Assembly (NCBI RefSeq): GCF_016307205.1
Contig: NZ_JAEIJD010000002.1
Location: forward strand, 1 to 64,000
DNA: 64,000 bases
Source of the DNA: Pontibaca salina
GTDB lineage: Bacteria; Pseudomonadota; Alphaproteobacteria; Rhodobacterales; Rhodobacteraceae
Direction of reading: 5' to 3'
Shown here in pieces: positions 1-7,745 of the stretch. A model generated the notes under the pieces. It was not told the DNA's origin. It was given only the letters and a program-made list of their open reading frames with translations, and did not search any database. A program made the position numbers and the translations under genes. How positions within the stretch are numbered: the stretch's first letter is position 1; each line of letters starts with the position of its first letter.

Positions 1-97
1 TCTGTTCTTCTGTGTATCTTGATCGCTTCATTGTCCGTCCCTTCGTTGGGCCAGACTCTAATTCCAGATGGAGGAAAAATCCCGTGGCAGGTCACGA

Positions 98-424
98 TCA
101 CTCGTCGTCGTCGTCCTTGGAAACATCCGCAATTTCTTCAAGCGAGACGTCGTCGTCGTCATCATCTTCAAGCAGATCATCGTCCAGATCGACATCCGTT
201 GTGTCGTCATCGTCCAGAACGGCATCATCGTCCTCTGCGGCGGCCGTCTTGGCCTTAAGCGTGGCCGCATCTTCGGCGTCAGCCGCGATCATGCGGTTTT
301 TGCTAATGTCCAGTTCCACAACCTCGCCTGTGTAGGGGCTGACGATTGGGTTTTTGTTCAGGTCGTAAAACCGTTTGCCGGTGGTCGGGCATACGCGTTT
401 GACGCCCCATTCTTCCTTGGGCAT
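98..424 (-). CDS. FYDLN-acid family protein (TIGR02300-like)
   Basis: A 108-residue protein with a conserved N-terminal block (KEEWGVKRVCPTTGKRFYDLN) giving the FYDLN signature, followed by a C-terminal half dominated by runs of Asp and Glu. I start it at the ATG at 424 because GAGGGG lies 7 bases upstream; the longer in-frame extension has no such site. The N-terminal part, with Cys-Pro-Thr-Thr-Gly-Lys, resembles a degenerate zinc-ribbon or small nucleic-acid-binding fold, but the function of this alphaproteobacterial family is not known. The acidic tail is encoded by GAC/GAT-rich sequence, which produces a poly-Ser frame on the opposite strand. Recognition of the family is firm; its role is open. 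Confidence 0.9.
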   Translation of the reverse strand: MPKEEWGVKRVCPTTGKRFYDLNKNPIVSPYTGEVVELDISKNRMIAADAEDAATLKAKTAAAEDDDAVLDDDDTTDVDLDDDLLEDDDDDDVSLEEIADVSKDDDDE

Positions 425-491
425 GTGAATCCCCTCAAATAAAGCGTGAGTCATATCGACGATTCTGGTCACGTGCCATATGAGTTTGGCA

Positions 492-510
492 CTGTCAAAG
501 GCTTTGACAG
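492..510. promoter_or_regulatory. 19-bp perfect palindrome in a divergent intergenic region
   Basis: The sequence ctgtcaaag-g-ctttgacag has two perfect 9-base arms around one base. It sits 15 bases before the start of the metallopeptidase gene and 67 bases before the start of the divergent FYDLN gene. A second inverted repeat (gtgcca, 473-478, with tggcac, 487-492) abuts it. The arms carry ttgaca-like strings, so it may be an operator or overlap divergent promoters. No regulator can be named from this sequence. Confidence 0.5.
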
Positions 511-525
511 CGATTGGGAGCTAGA

Positions 526-1215
526 ATGGGTAGACATTGCCTGCCGGGGCGACCGCCGGTGCCTTTGATTCTGCGTCGCTCCGCACGGGCACGGCAGATC
601 AATCTGCGCATTTCGCAGCTTGACGGTCGCGTGACGCTGACCCTGCCGCACCGGGTCGCCGAGGCCGAAGCACTGGCATTTGCCCGCAGCAAGGAAAGCT
701 GGATCCGGGGGCATCTGGCACAGCGTCTCGACAACGTGATCGTGGCGGCGGGGACCACAATCCCCGTGGAAGGCGTGCCGCGCCGGATTGTCGCAGCGTC
801 CGGGCGCGGTGTCGTTTTGGCCCCCGATCGCATCGCTGTACCTGACGACGCGGTTGGCGCGAGATTGCAGTCATGGCTACGCGCGCTGGCACGTGACCGA
901 CTGGCTGCAGCGTCAGATCATTACGCTGCCGCACTGGGGCGACAATACAGCCGGATCACGCTCCGTGACACGCGGTCGCGGTGGGGTTCGTGTTCGGCGC
1001 AAGGGGCGTTGATGTATTCGTGGCGGCTGATTTTAGCGCCAGCCAGCATCCTGCGCTATGTTGCGGCGCATGAGGTTGCACATCTAGCCCAGATGAATCA
1101 CTCACCCGCGTTCTGGGACACAGTCAAGCGTCTGCACGGCCCTTGGGAGGAGCAACGCAAGTGGCTGCGCGATCACGGTCATAGCCTTCACCGGTACCGG
1201 TTTCAGACAGATTAA
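526..1215 (+). CDS. YgjP-like zinc metallopeptidase (M48/SprT-like)
   Basis: A 229-residue protein of the YgjP-like/DUF45 metallopeptidase family. The zinc-binding motif HEVAH is followed by NHSPAFW, the typical third-ligand region, and upstream lies the family block TRSRWGSCS. The ATG at 526 is preferred over the in-frame TTG at 514 because gggag lies 5 bases before it and the protein then begins MGRHCLPGRPPVPL, with basic residues close behind. Substrates of this family are not established; members look cytoplasmic, with no signal peptide here. It lies 20 bases before a GntR regulator on the same strand, so the two may be co-transcribed. Confidence 0.88.
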   Translation: MGRHCLPGRPPVPLILRRSARARQINLRISQLDGRVTLTLPHRVAEAEALAFARSKESWIRGHLAQRLDNVIVAAGTTIPVEGVPRRIVAASGRGVVLAPDRIAVPDDAVGARLQSWLRALARDRLAAASDHYAAALGRQYSRITLRDTRSRWGSCSAQGALMYSWRLILAPASILRYVAAHEVAHLAQMNHSPAFWDTVKRLHGPWEEQRKWLRDHGHSLHRYRFQTD

Positions 1216-1234
1216 TTGCAGGACAGGCACCAGA

Positions 1235-1879
1235 ATGACCCAACGCCCCGTTGATATCGTCACCGCCGCCCATGAAAGGGTTTACCGCGCCTTGCGCACG
1301 CGAATTATGCATGGCGAAATCGAGCCGGGACAGGCACTGACATTACGCGGAATTGGCCGCGATTTTGGTGTTTCGATGACACCAGCGCGCGAAGCTGTGC
1401 GCCGTCTGGTGGCCGAGGGGGCGCTGTTCCTGTCCAGTTCGGGGCGGGTTTCAACGCCAGAGTTGAACAATGACCGAATTGAGGAATTGGCCGCGTTGCG
1501 TGCGCTGCTTGAAGTTGAACTGGCCAGCCGGGCCTTGCCGCGTGCCCATATTGCGCTGATTCACCGTATGATCGCGATTGATGGCACCGTGGCAGACGCC
1601 GCAGCCAGCCGCGATGCGGTCGGCTATATCCGCGCCAATCTTGAGTTCCACCGCACACTCTACTTGCGCGCACAGGCACCCGCGATGCTGGCCATGGCCG
1701 AAACCGTCTGGCTGCAACTGGGGCCGACTATGCGCGCGCTTTATGGCCGATTGCGACGAACTGATTCGCCGCGTTATCACAAGCTGATCATTGCTGCGCT
1801 GAAAGCGGGAGATGAGCCGGGGCTGCGTTTGGCCGTGCGCACGGATGTGACGCAGGGATTGCGTTTTATCACCAGCTGA
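1235..1879 (+). CDS. GntR-family transcriptional regulator (FCD type)
   Basis: A 214-residue regulator. An N-terminal winged helix-turn-helix (about residues 12-72, with ALRTRIMHGEIEPGQ and the VSMTPAREAVRRL recognition region) is typical of GntR proteins, and the C-terminal half is helical like the FCD ligand-binding domain of FadR-type members. The ligand and targets cannot be told from sequence. It follows the metallopeptidase gene at 20 bases and is convergent with accA about 200 bases downstream, so the regulated gene may be elsewhere. Confidence 0.88.
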   Translation: MTQRPVDIVTAAHERVYRALRTRIMHGEIEPGQALTLRGIGRDFGVSMTPAREAVRRLVAEGALFLSSSGRVSTPELNNDRIEELAALRALLEVELASRALPRAHIALIHRMIAIDGTVADAAASRDAVGYIRANLEFHRTLYLRAQAPAMLAMAETVWLQLGPTMRALYGRLRRTDSPRYHKLIIAALKAGDEPGLRLAVRTDVTQGLRFITS

Positions 1880-2078
1880 TCATGCGGCGTTATCGCTTCC
1901 AAACCGGATTAGCACCGTGGGCTAATAAGCCGCATGAGGTGACCGCGGATTGGGACATGGCCGGGCGCGACCATGCCATCGCCCGGCGACCGAACGTTCC
2001 TGCGCGCCTGTACGGATGCGGAGTCTCCATCACGGCGGACTCATTCTGCTGGCTGCCGCTGCGGATCTGGCGAAGGGA

Positions 2079-3041
2079 TCAGGCCGTGAGTCCCTTGCTG
2101 CCCATGTCGAGAAATTTCTGCCGCCGCTGTTTTACCAACGTCGCGCCATCTTCGTTTCGAAGCTCTTCCAACATGTCGGCAATAGTTTGACCGACCGCAT
2201 CGATCGCGGTTTCCGGTCCCCGATGGGCGCCGCCGCGCGGTTCGGGAATGATCTGGTCGATGACACCCAACTTTTTCAGATCCTGCGCGGTGAGGCGCAT
2301 GGCCTCGGCGGCTTCGCGCATCTTTTCTGCGTCCTTCCACAGGATCGACGCGCAGCCCTCGGGGGTGATCACCGAATAAATCGAATGTTCCAGCATCGCG
2401 ACCCGGTCGGCACTTGCGAAAGCCACGGCTCCACCCGACCCTCCTTCACCGATGATGATGCTGATCAAGGGCACCTGAATTTGCAGACACGCCTCGGTTG
2501 AGCGCGCGATGGCTTCGGACTGGCCGCGTTCCTCGGCCCCTTTGCCGGGATAGGCGCCGGGCGTGTCCACCAAGGTGATGACCGGTAGCTTAAAACGCCC
2601 GGCAAGGTTCAACAGGCGAACCGCCTTGCGGTATCCTTCGGGACGGGACATGCCGAAATTGCGCTCGATTCGCGATTTCGTATCGCTGCCCTTTTCGTGG
2701 CCGATCACCATGACAGGCTGACCATTAAACCGCGCCAGTCCACCCATAACAGCCAGGTCGTCGGCAAAGTTCCGATCTCCTGCCAGTGGCGTGAAATCCG
2801 TGAACAACCGGTCAATATAAGCCCCGCAATGAGGCCGCTCTGGGTGGCGGGCGACTTGGCATTTGCGCCAAGGCGTGAGGTTCTTGTAAAGATTGTCGAG
2901 CAGCGTTTTGGCTTTGGCGTCCAGCGCGGCGGCCTCGTCAGCGACGTTCATGCCTTCGTTGCTGCGCGCCAGCATGCGCAGTTCTTCTGCCTTGCCTTCG
3001 ATCACGGCCAGGGGTTTTTCGAAATCCAGGTATTGTGTCAT
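2079..3041 (-). CDS. accA: Acetyl-CoA carboxylase carboxyltransferase subunit alpha
   Basis: A 320-residue protein that with AccD transfers the carboxyl group from carboxybiotin to acetyl-CoA, giving malonyl-CoA for fatty acid synthesis. Visible family blocks are the N-terminal [58 protein letters not shown] and IGEGGSGGA. Length matches the family (about 315-320). I start at MTQYLDFEK (3041) because the upstream 16-residue extension is not part of the family. No other acc gene is in the window, which is common in Alphaproteobacteria. Confidence 0.97.
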   Translation of the reverse strand: MTQYLDFEKPLAVIEGKAEELRMLARSNEGMNVADEAAALDAKAKTLLDNLYKNLTPWRKCQVARHPERPHCGAYIDRLFTDFTPLAGDRNFADDLAVMGGLARFNGQPVMVIGHEKGSDTKSRIERNFGMSRPEGYRKAVRLLNLAGRFKLPVITLVDTPGAYPGKGAEERGQSEAIARSTEACLQIQVPLISIIIGEGGSGGAVAFASADRVAMLEHSIYSVITPEGCASILWKDAEKMREAAEAMRLTAQDLKKLGVIDQIIPEPRGGAHRGPETAIDAVGQTIADMLEELRNEDGATLVKQRRQKFLDMGSKGLTA

Positions 3042-3376
3042 TATCCGCTCCGCCGATTTGGCGGGGTTATGCCGCCCTAACGCGGCCAATGCAATGTCAA
3101 CGCGCCAGAATGAACGTCATTGATCCCCAAGCTATCGTTGATCGCCTGTCTGTCACCTTGTTTGGCATGTACCTCAAAGCTCAGACAGCGGATCAGGCGA
3201 TCGGAAAAGACGGGGTGCCCCTAATTCCGCGAGGCTCGGCTAACAACAAGAGGCAAGCGGTTCGACCTTTGCCTCAGCCCAACATAAGTGACGTGCTGGG
3301 CAATAGCTGCAGTCTCGCACAGTCGCAGCCCCTTCCAAAAGGCAAGGGCAGATCATAGCTTGGGTGCGTATATGGG
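3042..3376. other. Gene-free interval between accA and mcl1
   Basis: I see no convincing gene in these 335 bases. They contain accA's upstream region and the far downstream side of mcl1. The notable structure is a perfect 9-base inverted repeat, gatcgcctg (3140-3148) with caggcgatc (3194-3202), with an overlapping inner pair ctgtctg/cagacag (3146-3152 with 3182-3188). It could fold in a transcript leaving either strand. Confidence 0.5.
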
Positions 3377-4333
3377 TTATTCGTCGATCATCTCTGATTG
3401 CCGCACGATTACCTCAGCCTGTTTGATCGAAGCGATATCCACCAGCCGACCCTTGTAGACGGTCGCGCCTTGGCCCTTGGCCGTGGCTTCTTCCATAGCA
3501 GCAAGGATCTCGCGCGCTTCGGCGACGGCCTCGGCCGAGGGGGTGAAGACCTCATTCGCAAGGGCGATTTGCTTGGGGTGGATCGCCCATTTTCCAACCA
3601 TACCCAATGTCGCCGAGCGCAGCGCCTGCGCTCGGAATCCTTCGTCATCGCTGAAATCGCCAAAAGGCCCATCGACTGGCAGAACCCCATGGGTGCGACA
3701 GGCGGCGACGATGGCAGCCTGCGCCCAGTGCCACGGATCGGACCAGTGTTTCTGACCTTCATGCAGCATATAATAGTTTTCTTGGGTACCGCCGATCCCA
3801 GTTGTCGCCATGCCCATGGAAGCGGCAAAATCGGCGGCACCAAGGCTCATCGCCTGCAGGCGGGGCGAAGCGGCGGCGATTTCCTCGACATGGGCGATGC
3901 CGGCGGCGGATTCGATGATGACCTCGAAGCCGATTTTCTTGTCGCGGCCCGTGGCAGTCTCGATCGCGGTGACCAGCGCATCGACGGCATAGATATCGGC
4001 GGCGCAGCCGACCTTGGGAATCATGATCTGGTCCAGCCGCTCGTCAGCTTGCTCGAGCAGATCAACCACATCTCGATACCACCACGGCGTATCCAGCCCG
4101 TTGATACGGACCGAAAGCGTCTTGTTGCCCCAATTGACGGCACCGGTTGCCTTGATGATATTCGCCCGCGCCGTGTCCTTGTCAGATGGCGAGACTGAAT
4201 CTTCGAGATCGAGGTTGATAACGTCCGCCTCGCTAGCCGCCATTTTCTCGAACAGACGCTCATTGGAGCCGGGCCCGAAAAGCTGGCAGCGGTTGGGGCG
4301 GGCAGGGGGCGTGGGTTGCGGGCGGAAGCTCAT
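3377..4333 (-). CDS. mcl1: L-malyl-CoA / beta-methylmalyl-CoA lyase
   Basis: A 318-residue CitE-like lyase. The enzyme reversibly cleaves malyl-CoA to acetyl-CoA and glyoxylate, and beta-methylmalyl-CoA to propionyl-CoA and glyoxylate, a step of the ethylmalonyl-CoA pathway. The sequence closely resembles the Rhodobacter enzyme as I remember it, including RPNRCQLFGPGS near the N terminus, VINLDLEDSV, the FEVIIESAAGI metal-binding region and KWAIHPKQ towards the C terminus. Length is normal. It is divergent from dgcN with a 185-base intergenic region that should hold both promoters. It fits an organism assimilating C2 units without the glyoxylate shunt, though other pathway genes are not in this window. 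Confidence 0.95.
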   Translation of the reverse strand: MSFRPQPTPPARPNRCQLFGPGSNERLFEKMAASEADVINLDLEDSVSPSDKDTARANIIKATGAVNWGNKTLSVRINGLDTPWWYRDVVDLLEQADERLDQIMIPKVGCAADIYAVDALVTAIETATGRDKKIGFEVIIESAAGIAHVEEIAAASPRLQAMSLGAADFAASMGMATTGIGGTQENYYMLHEGQKHWSDPWHWAQAAIVAACRTHGVLPVDGPFGDFSDDEGFRAQALRSATLGMVGKWAIHPKQIALANEVFTPSAEAVAEAREILAAMEEATAKGQGATVYKGRLVDIASIKQAEVIVRQSEMIDE

Positions 4334-4518
4334 GGTGCAGATACCTCGCGAAGTAAGGATGTTGCGCTTTGTGACATCTAGGGGTTATGAAATTACCCTT
4401 GGATTTGCAAGGCTATATAAGCAGGTGGAGCAATCATCCGGTGGCGATGAGGTAAAATGACCCTGCGTGGATCGCGCGGATTTGCTAGGCTGACGTAGAA
4501 TCACAGGAGCGCGGTGGC

Positions 4519-5520
4519 ATGATCCAGACCCCCTATCTGCTGTTTCTGGGCGATGCGCCGGACCAATTGGCGGCCAAGGTGGCACAGGGCATCGCTGACT
4601 GGCGGCCCGAAAGCGCGGTGGGGCAGTTCCGCATGGCCGGGTGCAAGGCGGATGCCGGGCTGAGCGACATGTCATTGGCCGAAGCGCGCGAGGCCGGAGC
4701 GCGTACGCTTGTGATCGGCGTCGCCAACCGAGGCGGCACGATCAGTGAGGCTTGGAAAAAGGTTCTGATCGAGGCACTTGGCATGGGCTTTGATTTGGCG
4801 TCGGGGCTGCACAGCCTGTTGCGCAAGGAAAACGATTTGGTTCGCGCGGCGACAGATCATGGCAGGACGTTACATGACGTGCGCGTGCCTGCGGTTTCCT
4901 ACCCCATCGCCAATGGGGTTCGGCGCAGCGGCAAGCGGGTGCTGGCTGTGGGCACAGATTGTTCGATTGGAAAGATGTATACTGCGCTGGCACTGGAGCA
5001 AGGGATGCGCAGGCGGGGCATGAAATGCACTTTTCGTGCCAGCGGGCAGACCGGCATACTGATCGCTGGCCGCGGTGTGCCACTGGATGCGGTGGTGGCC
5101 GATTTCATGGCCGGCGCAGTGGAGTGGTTGACGCCTGAGAATGACTCTGATCACTGGGACATCATCGAGGGGCAGGGCAGCCTGTTTCATGTTTCGTATT
5201 CCGGCGTGACGCTGGCGTTGCTTCATGGCGGGCAGCCCGATGCGTTGATCCTGAGCCACGAGCCGACCCGTACCCATATGCGCGGCCTGCCGGACTATAT
5301 GCTGCCCAGCCTAGAAACGTTGCGCGATATTGCTCTGCCGTTGGCCCGGGTCGCCAATCCTGTTTGCGAGGTCGTGGGAATCGCGGTGAATACCCGGGCG
5401 ATGGACGACGACATGGCAAAGGATTACCTTGCCGGCGTAGAGCGGCGCATGGGCTTGCCTGCGATTGATCCTTATCGTCACGGGGCCGACCGGCTGGTGG
5501 ATGCGCTGGCAAGCTTGTGA
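4519..5520 (+). CDS. dgcN: D-glutamate N-acetyltransferase DgcN-like (DUF1611)
   Basis: A 333-residue DUF1611 protein. The C-terminal half has a P-loop-like motif (VGTDCSIGKMYTA, about residues 150-162), followed by FRASGQTGILIAGRGVPLDAV. Members paired with a DgcA-type racemase have been described as the N-acetylating enzyme of a marine D-glutamate catabolic route. The ATG at 4519 follows AGGAG at 8-9 bases. The next gene is DgcA-like and the third is a D-amino acid aminotransferase, which supports a D-amino acid role. The acetyltransferase activity is inferred from that known pairing; the alternative is an uncharacterised DUF1611 NTP-binding protein. Confidence 0.85.
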   Translation: MIQTPYLLFLGDAPDQLAAKVAQGIADWRPESAVGQFRMAGCKADAGLSDMSLAEAREAGARTLVIGVANRGGTISEAWKKVLIEALGMGFDLASGLHSLLRKENDLVRAATDHGRTLHDVRVPAVSYPIANGVRRSGKRVLAVGTDCSIGKMYTALALEQGMRRRGMKCTFRASGQTGILIAGRGVPLDAVVADFMAGAVEWLTPENDSDHWDIIEGQGSLFHVSYSGVTLALLHGGQPDALILSHEPTRTHMRGLPDYMLPSLETLRDIALPLARVANPVCEVVGIAVNTRAMDDDMAKDYLAGVERRMGLPAIDPYRHGADRLVDALASL

Positions 5521-5551
5521 TCGACTGATGGCGCAAAATGAGAGCGCGGGA

Positions 5552-5584
5552 GCCTCCGGCGGGGATATTTTCGCAAGAAGAAGG
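5552..5584 (+). repeat. Rhodobacterial intergenic motif, copy A
   Basis: This copy reads gcctccggcggggatattt followed by tcgcaagaagaagg. The same core recurs at 11587-11621 (inverted), 11653-11684 and 18476-18508. It lies between dgcN and dgcA, ending 15 bases before the dgcA start, so it is transcribed as part of the intercistronic region. As I recall it is widespread in Rhodobacteraceae intergenic DNA; its function is not known to me. Confidence 0.75.
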
Positions 5585-5599
5585 ATGAGGTCCGTGAAA

Positions 5600-6559
5600 A
5601 TGACGGTTGAGCGCAATGTCTTTCGGCTGGCGCAGGCGTTTACTATTTCGCGCGGATCGCGGCGCCAAGCACAGGTCTTAACCGTGCGATTATGCTATGG
5701 CGATCTGTGTGGCTGGGGCGAATGCGTGCCCTATGCGCGCTATGGTGAGACGCTGGAGTCGGTCGCGCTGCAGATCGACGGGTTGCCGGCGCAGTTTGAT
5801 CGCCAGAGCTTGCGTGACTTGCTGCCTGCCGGGGCGGCGCGCAATGCGGCGGATTGTGCGCTGTGGGATTTGGAAGCCAAGCGCACCGGCCGGCGGGTCT
5901 GGGAGCTGGCAGGGCTGGGGGCGCCGGGGCCAGAGATCACGGCCTATACCCTGTCGCTGGACTCGCCCGACGCGATGCGGGCACAGGCGGCCAAACATGC
6001 CCACCGCCCGTTGCTGAAGATCAAGCTGGGCACACCCGAGGATATGCCCCGGCTGGAAGCGGTGCGGGAAGGCGCCCCGGAGGCGCGTATCATTGTGGAT
6101 GCCAATGAGGGATGGAGCGCTGGTGATTACGCGGATCTGGCACCCCATTTGTTGCGACTTGGCGTTGAACTTGTCGAGCAGCCTCTGCCGGCGGGGCAGG
6201 ACGATGCGCTGGCCCAGATGGCGCGACCGGTGCCGGTTTGCGCTGATGAAAGTTGCCATGACCGGGCAAGTTTGCCGGGGCTGAAAGGCAAATACGACAT
6301 GGTGAACATCAAGCTCGACAAGGCGGGCGGATTGACCGAGGCATTGGCCCTGCGGGATGCGGCGCGCGCCCAAGGCTTTGGGGTCATGGTCGGGTGCATG
6401 GTTGGCAGTTCGCTGGCGATGGCCCCGGCGGTGCTGGTCGCGCAAGGGGCGGTGGTGACCGATCTTGACGGCCCGCTTCTATTGGCGGAAGACCGCGAAA
6501 ACGCTTTGACATTCGACGAGAACGGCGTGCATCCCCCGGATGCAGCATTGTGGGGATGA
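5600..6559 (+). CDS. dgcA: N-acetyl-D-glutamate racemase DgcA-like (enolase superfamily)
   Basis: A 319-residue enolase-superfamily protein of the dipeptide-epimerase (muconate lactonizing) subgroup. The KxK motif appears as LLKIKLG, metal ligands as VDAN, VEQPLP and ADES, and the opposite-face lysine as MVNIKLDKAGG. It is therefore expected to abstract and return an alpha proton, as in epimerases and racemases. Beside dgcN the best assignment is racemisation of N-acetyl-D-glutamate; an Ala-Glu type dipeptide epimerase is the main alternative. The ATG at 5600 is chosen because GAGG lies 9 bases upstream and the protein then begins MTVERNVFRLAQAF. It is followed 4 bases later by the aminotransferase gene. 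Confidence 0.87.
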   Translation: MTVERNVFRLAQAFTISRGSRRQAQVLTVRLCYGDLCGWGECVPYARYGETLESVALQIDGLPAQFDRQSLRDLLPAGAARNAADCALWDLEAKRTGRRVWELAGLGAPGPEITAYTLSLDSPDAMRAQAAKHAHRPLLKIKLGTPEDMPRLEAVREGAPEARIIVDANEGWSAGDYADLAPHLLRLGVELVEQPLPAGQDDALAQMARPVPVCADESCHDRASLPGLKGKYDMVNIKLDKAGGLTEALALRDAARAQGFGVMVGCMVGSSLAMAPAVLVAQGAVVTDLDGPLLLAEDRENALTFDENGVHPPDAALWG

Positions 6560-6563
6560 TAGG

Positions 6564-7427
6564 ATGCACACAGCTTATGTAAACGGGACCTATCTGCCAG
6601 AGGCCGAGGCAAAGGTCTCGATTTTCGACCGCGGGTTTCTGATGGCGGATGGCGTTTACGAAGTGACCAGCGTGCTGGACGGCAAGCTGGTAGATTTTGA
6701 CGGCCATATTGCGCGGCTAGAGCGCTCATTGGCGGCGCTCGACATTGTCAAACCGGTGACAAAGGACGAGCTGTTGCAGATCCACCGCGAACTGGTGGCG
6801 CGCAATGGGATCGACGAAGGGCTGGTCTATTTGCAGATCACGCGCGGTGGTGCGCCAGGTGATCGTGATTTTGCCTTTCCCGATCCGGGAACCACCCCGC
6901 CGACGCTGGTTCTGTTTACCCAATCCAAACCCGGACTGGCCGACAATCCGGCCGCGCAGACGGGCATCCGGATCATCAGCATCGACGATATCCGCTGGGG
7001 ACGGCGTGATATCAAGACGGTGCAACTCCTTTATCCCAGCATGGGCAAGATGATGGCGAAAAGTGCCGGGGCGGATGATGCCTGGATGGTCGAAGACGGC
7101 TATGTGACCGAAGGGACCAGCAACAACGCCTATATCGTGCAAGGCAACCAAATTATCACCCGCCCGCCCTCCAGCGAGATCCTGAGCGGGATCACCCGCA
7201 CGGCGGTGCTGCGATTTGCCGAGGAAGCGCAGATGGAAGTGGCGGAGCGCAAGTTCACGCTGGAGGAGGCGAAGGCAGCAGATGAGGCATTTGTCACCTC
7301 GGCCACGACCTTTGTCATGCCAGTGGTCCAGATTGATGATGTCGCGCTGGGCGCTGGCACTCCGGGGCCCGTGGCACAGCGGTTGCGCAAGATCTATATT
7401 GAGGAAAGCCTCAAGACCGCTATCTGA
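6564..7427 (+). CDS. dat: D-amino-acid transaminase (class IV aminotransferase)
   Basis: A 287-residue fold-type IV PLP aminotransferase. N-terminal VNGTYLPEAEAKVSIFDRGFLMADGVYEV is typical of D-amino acid and branched-chain class IV enzymes, the PLP lysine lies in DIKTVQLLYPSMGK, and EGTSNNAYIV is the cofactor-phosphate region. The ATG at 6564 starts 4 bases after dgcA and within its RBS range (ggggatgatagg). The D-amino acid preference is inferred partly from the operon with dgcN and dgcA: D-glutamate is the usual donor of this enzyme, so the module could interconvert D-Glu, other D-amino acids and L-Glu. A branched-chain aminotransferase is less likely. Confidence 0.9.
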   Translation: MHTAYVNGTYLPEAEAKVSIFDRGFLMADGVYEVTSVLDGKLVDFDGHIARLERSLAALDIVKPVTKDELLQIHRELVARNGIDEGLVYLQITRGGAPGDRDFAFPDPGTTPPTLVLFTQSKPGLADNPAAQTGIRIISIDDIRWGRRDIKTVQLLYPSMGKMMAKSAGADDAWMVEDGYVTEGTSNNAYIVQGNQIITRPPSSEILSGITRTAVLRFAEEAQMEVAERKFTLEEAKAADEAFVTSATTFVMPVVQIDDVALGAGTPGPVAQRLRKIYIEESLKTAI

Positions 7428-7548
7428 TATGGACCGATTTTTTTGGTGCGGGTCAGCCGCATCGTCTAAAAAACTGGCTCTTCGTTAAATAGGGGCCAGA
7501 GGCCACTTGACCCCAGGCGCGTTGTAAAATAAAGACCGGGTTCTGTGA

Positions 7549-7622
7549 GCGGGCGTTGTGTAGTGGTAAGACCTTAGCCTTCCAAGCTAATGACGCGGGT
7601 TCGATTCCCGCCGCCCGCTCCA
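7549..7622 (+). tRNA. tRNA-Gly (anticodon TCC)
   Basis: A 74-base tRNA with encoded CCA. The acceptor stem is GCGGGCG (7549-7555) with CGCCCGC, the anticodon stem ttagc/gctaa closes the loop cttccaa giving anticodon TCC, and the T arm reads gcgggTTCGATTcccgc. CCA is at 7620-7622. No integrase or attachment-site duplication is visible downstream. Confidence 0.97.
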
Positions 7623-7745
7623 GAAACCCCGGATCCCATGATCACCGGCTTTTAAAGCCATAATGCAGCGCTTGACCCCGCCGCGCTGCATTGCGATTAA
7701 GCATCGCCAAAGACCGCGCTGCGGCGATACTAAAGGATTCCCCGA

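Noticed and set aside
12-335. Poly-Ser open frame on the + strand
   Set aside because: It is the antisense of the Asp-rich tail of the FYDLN protein.
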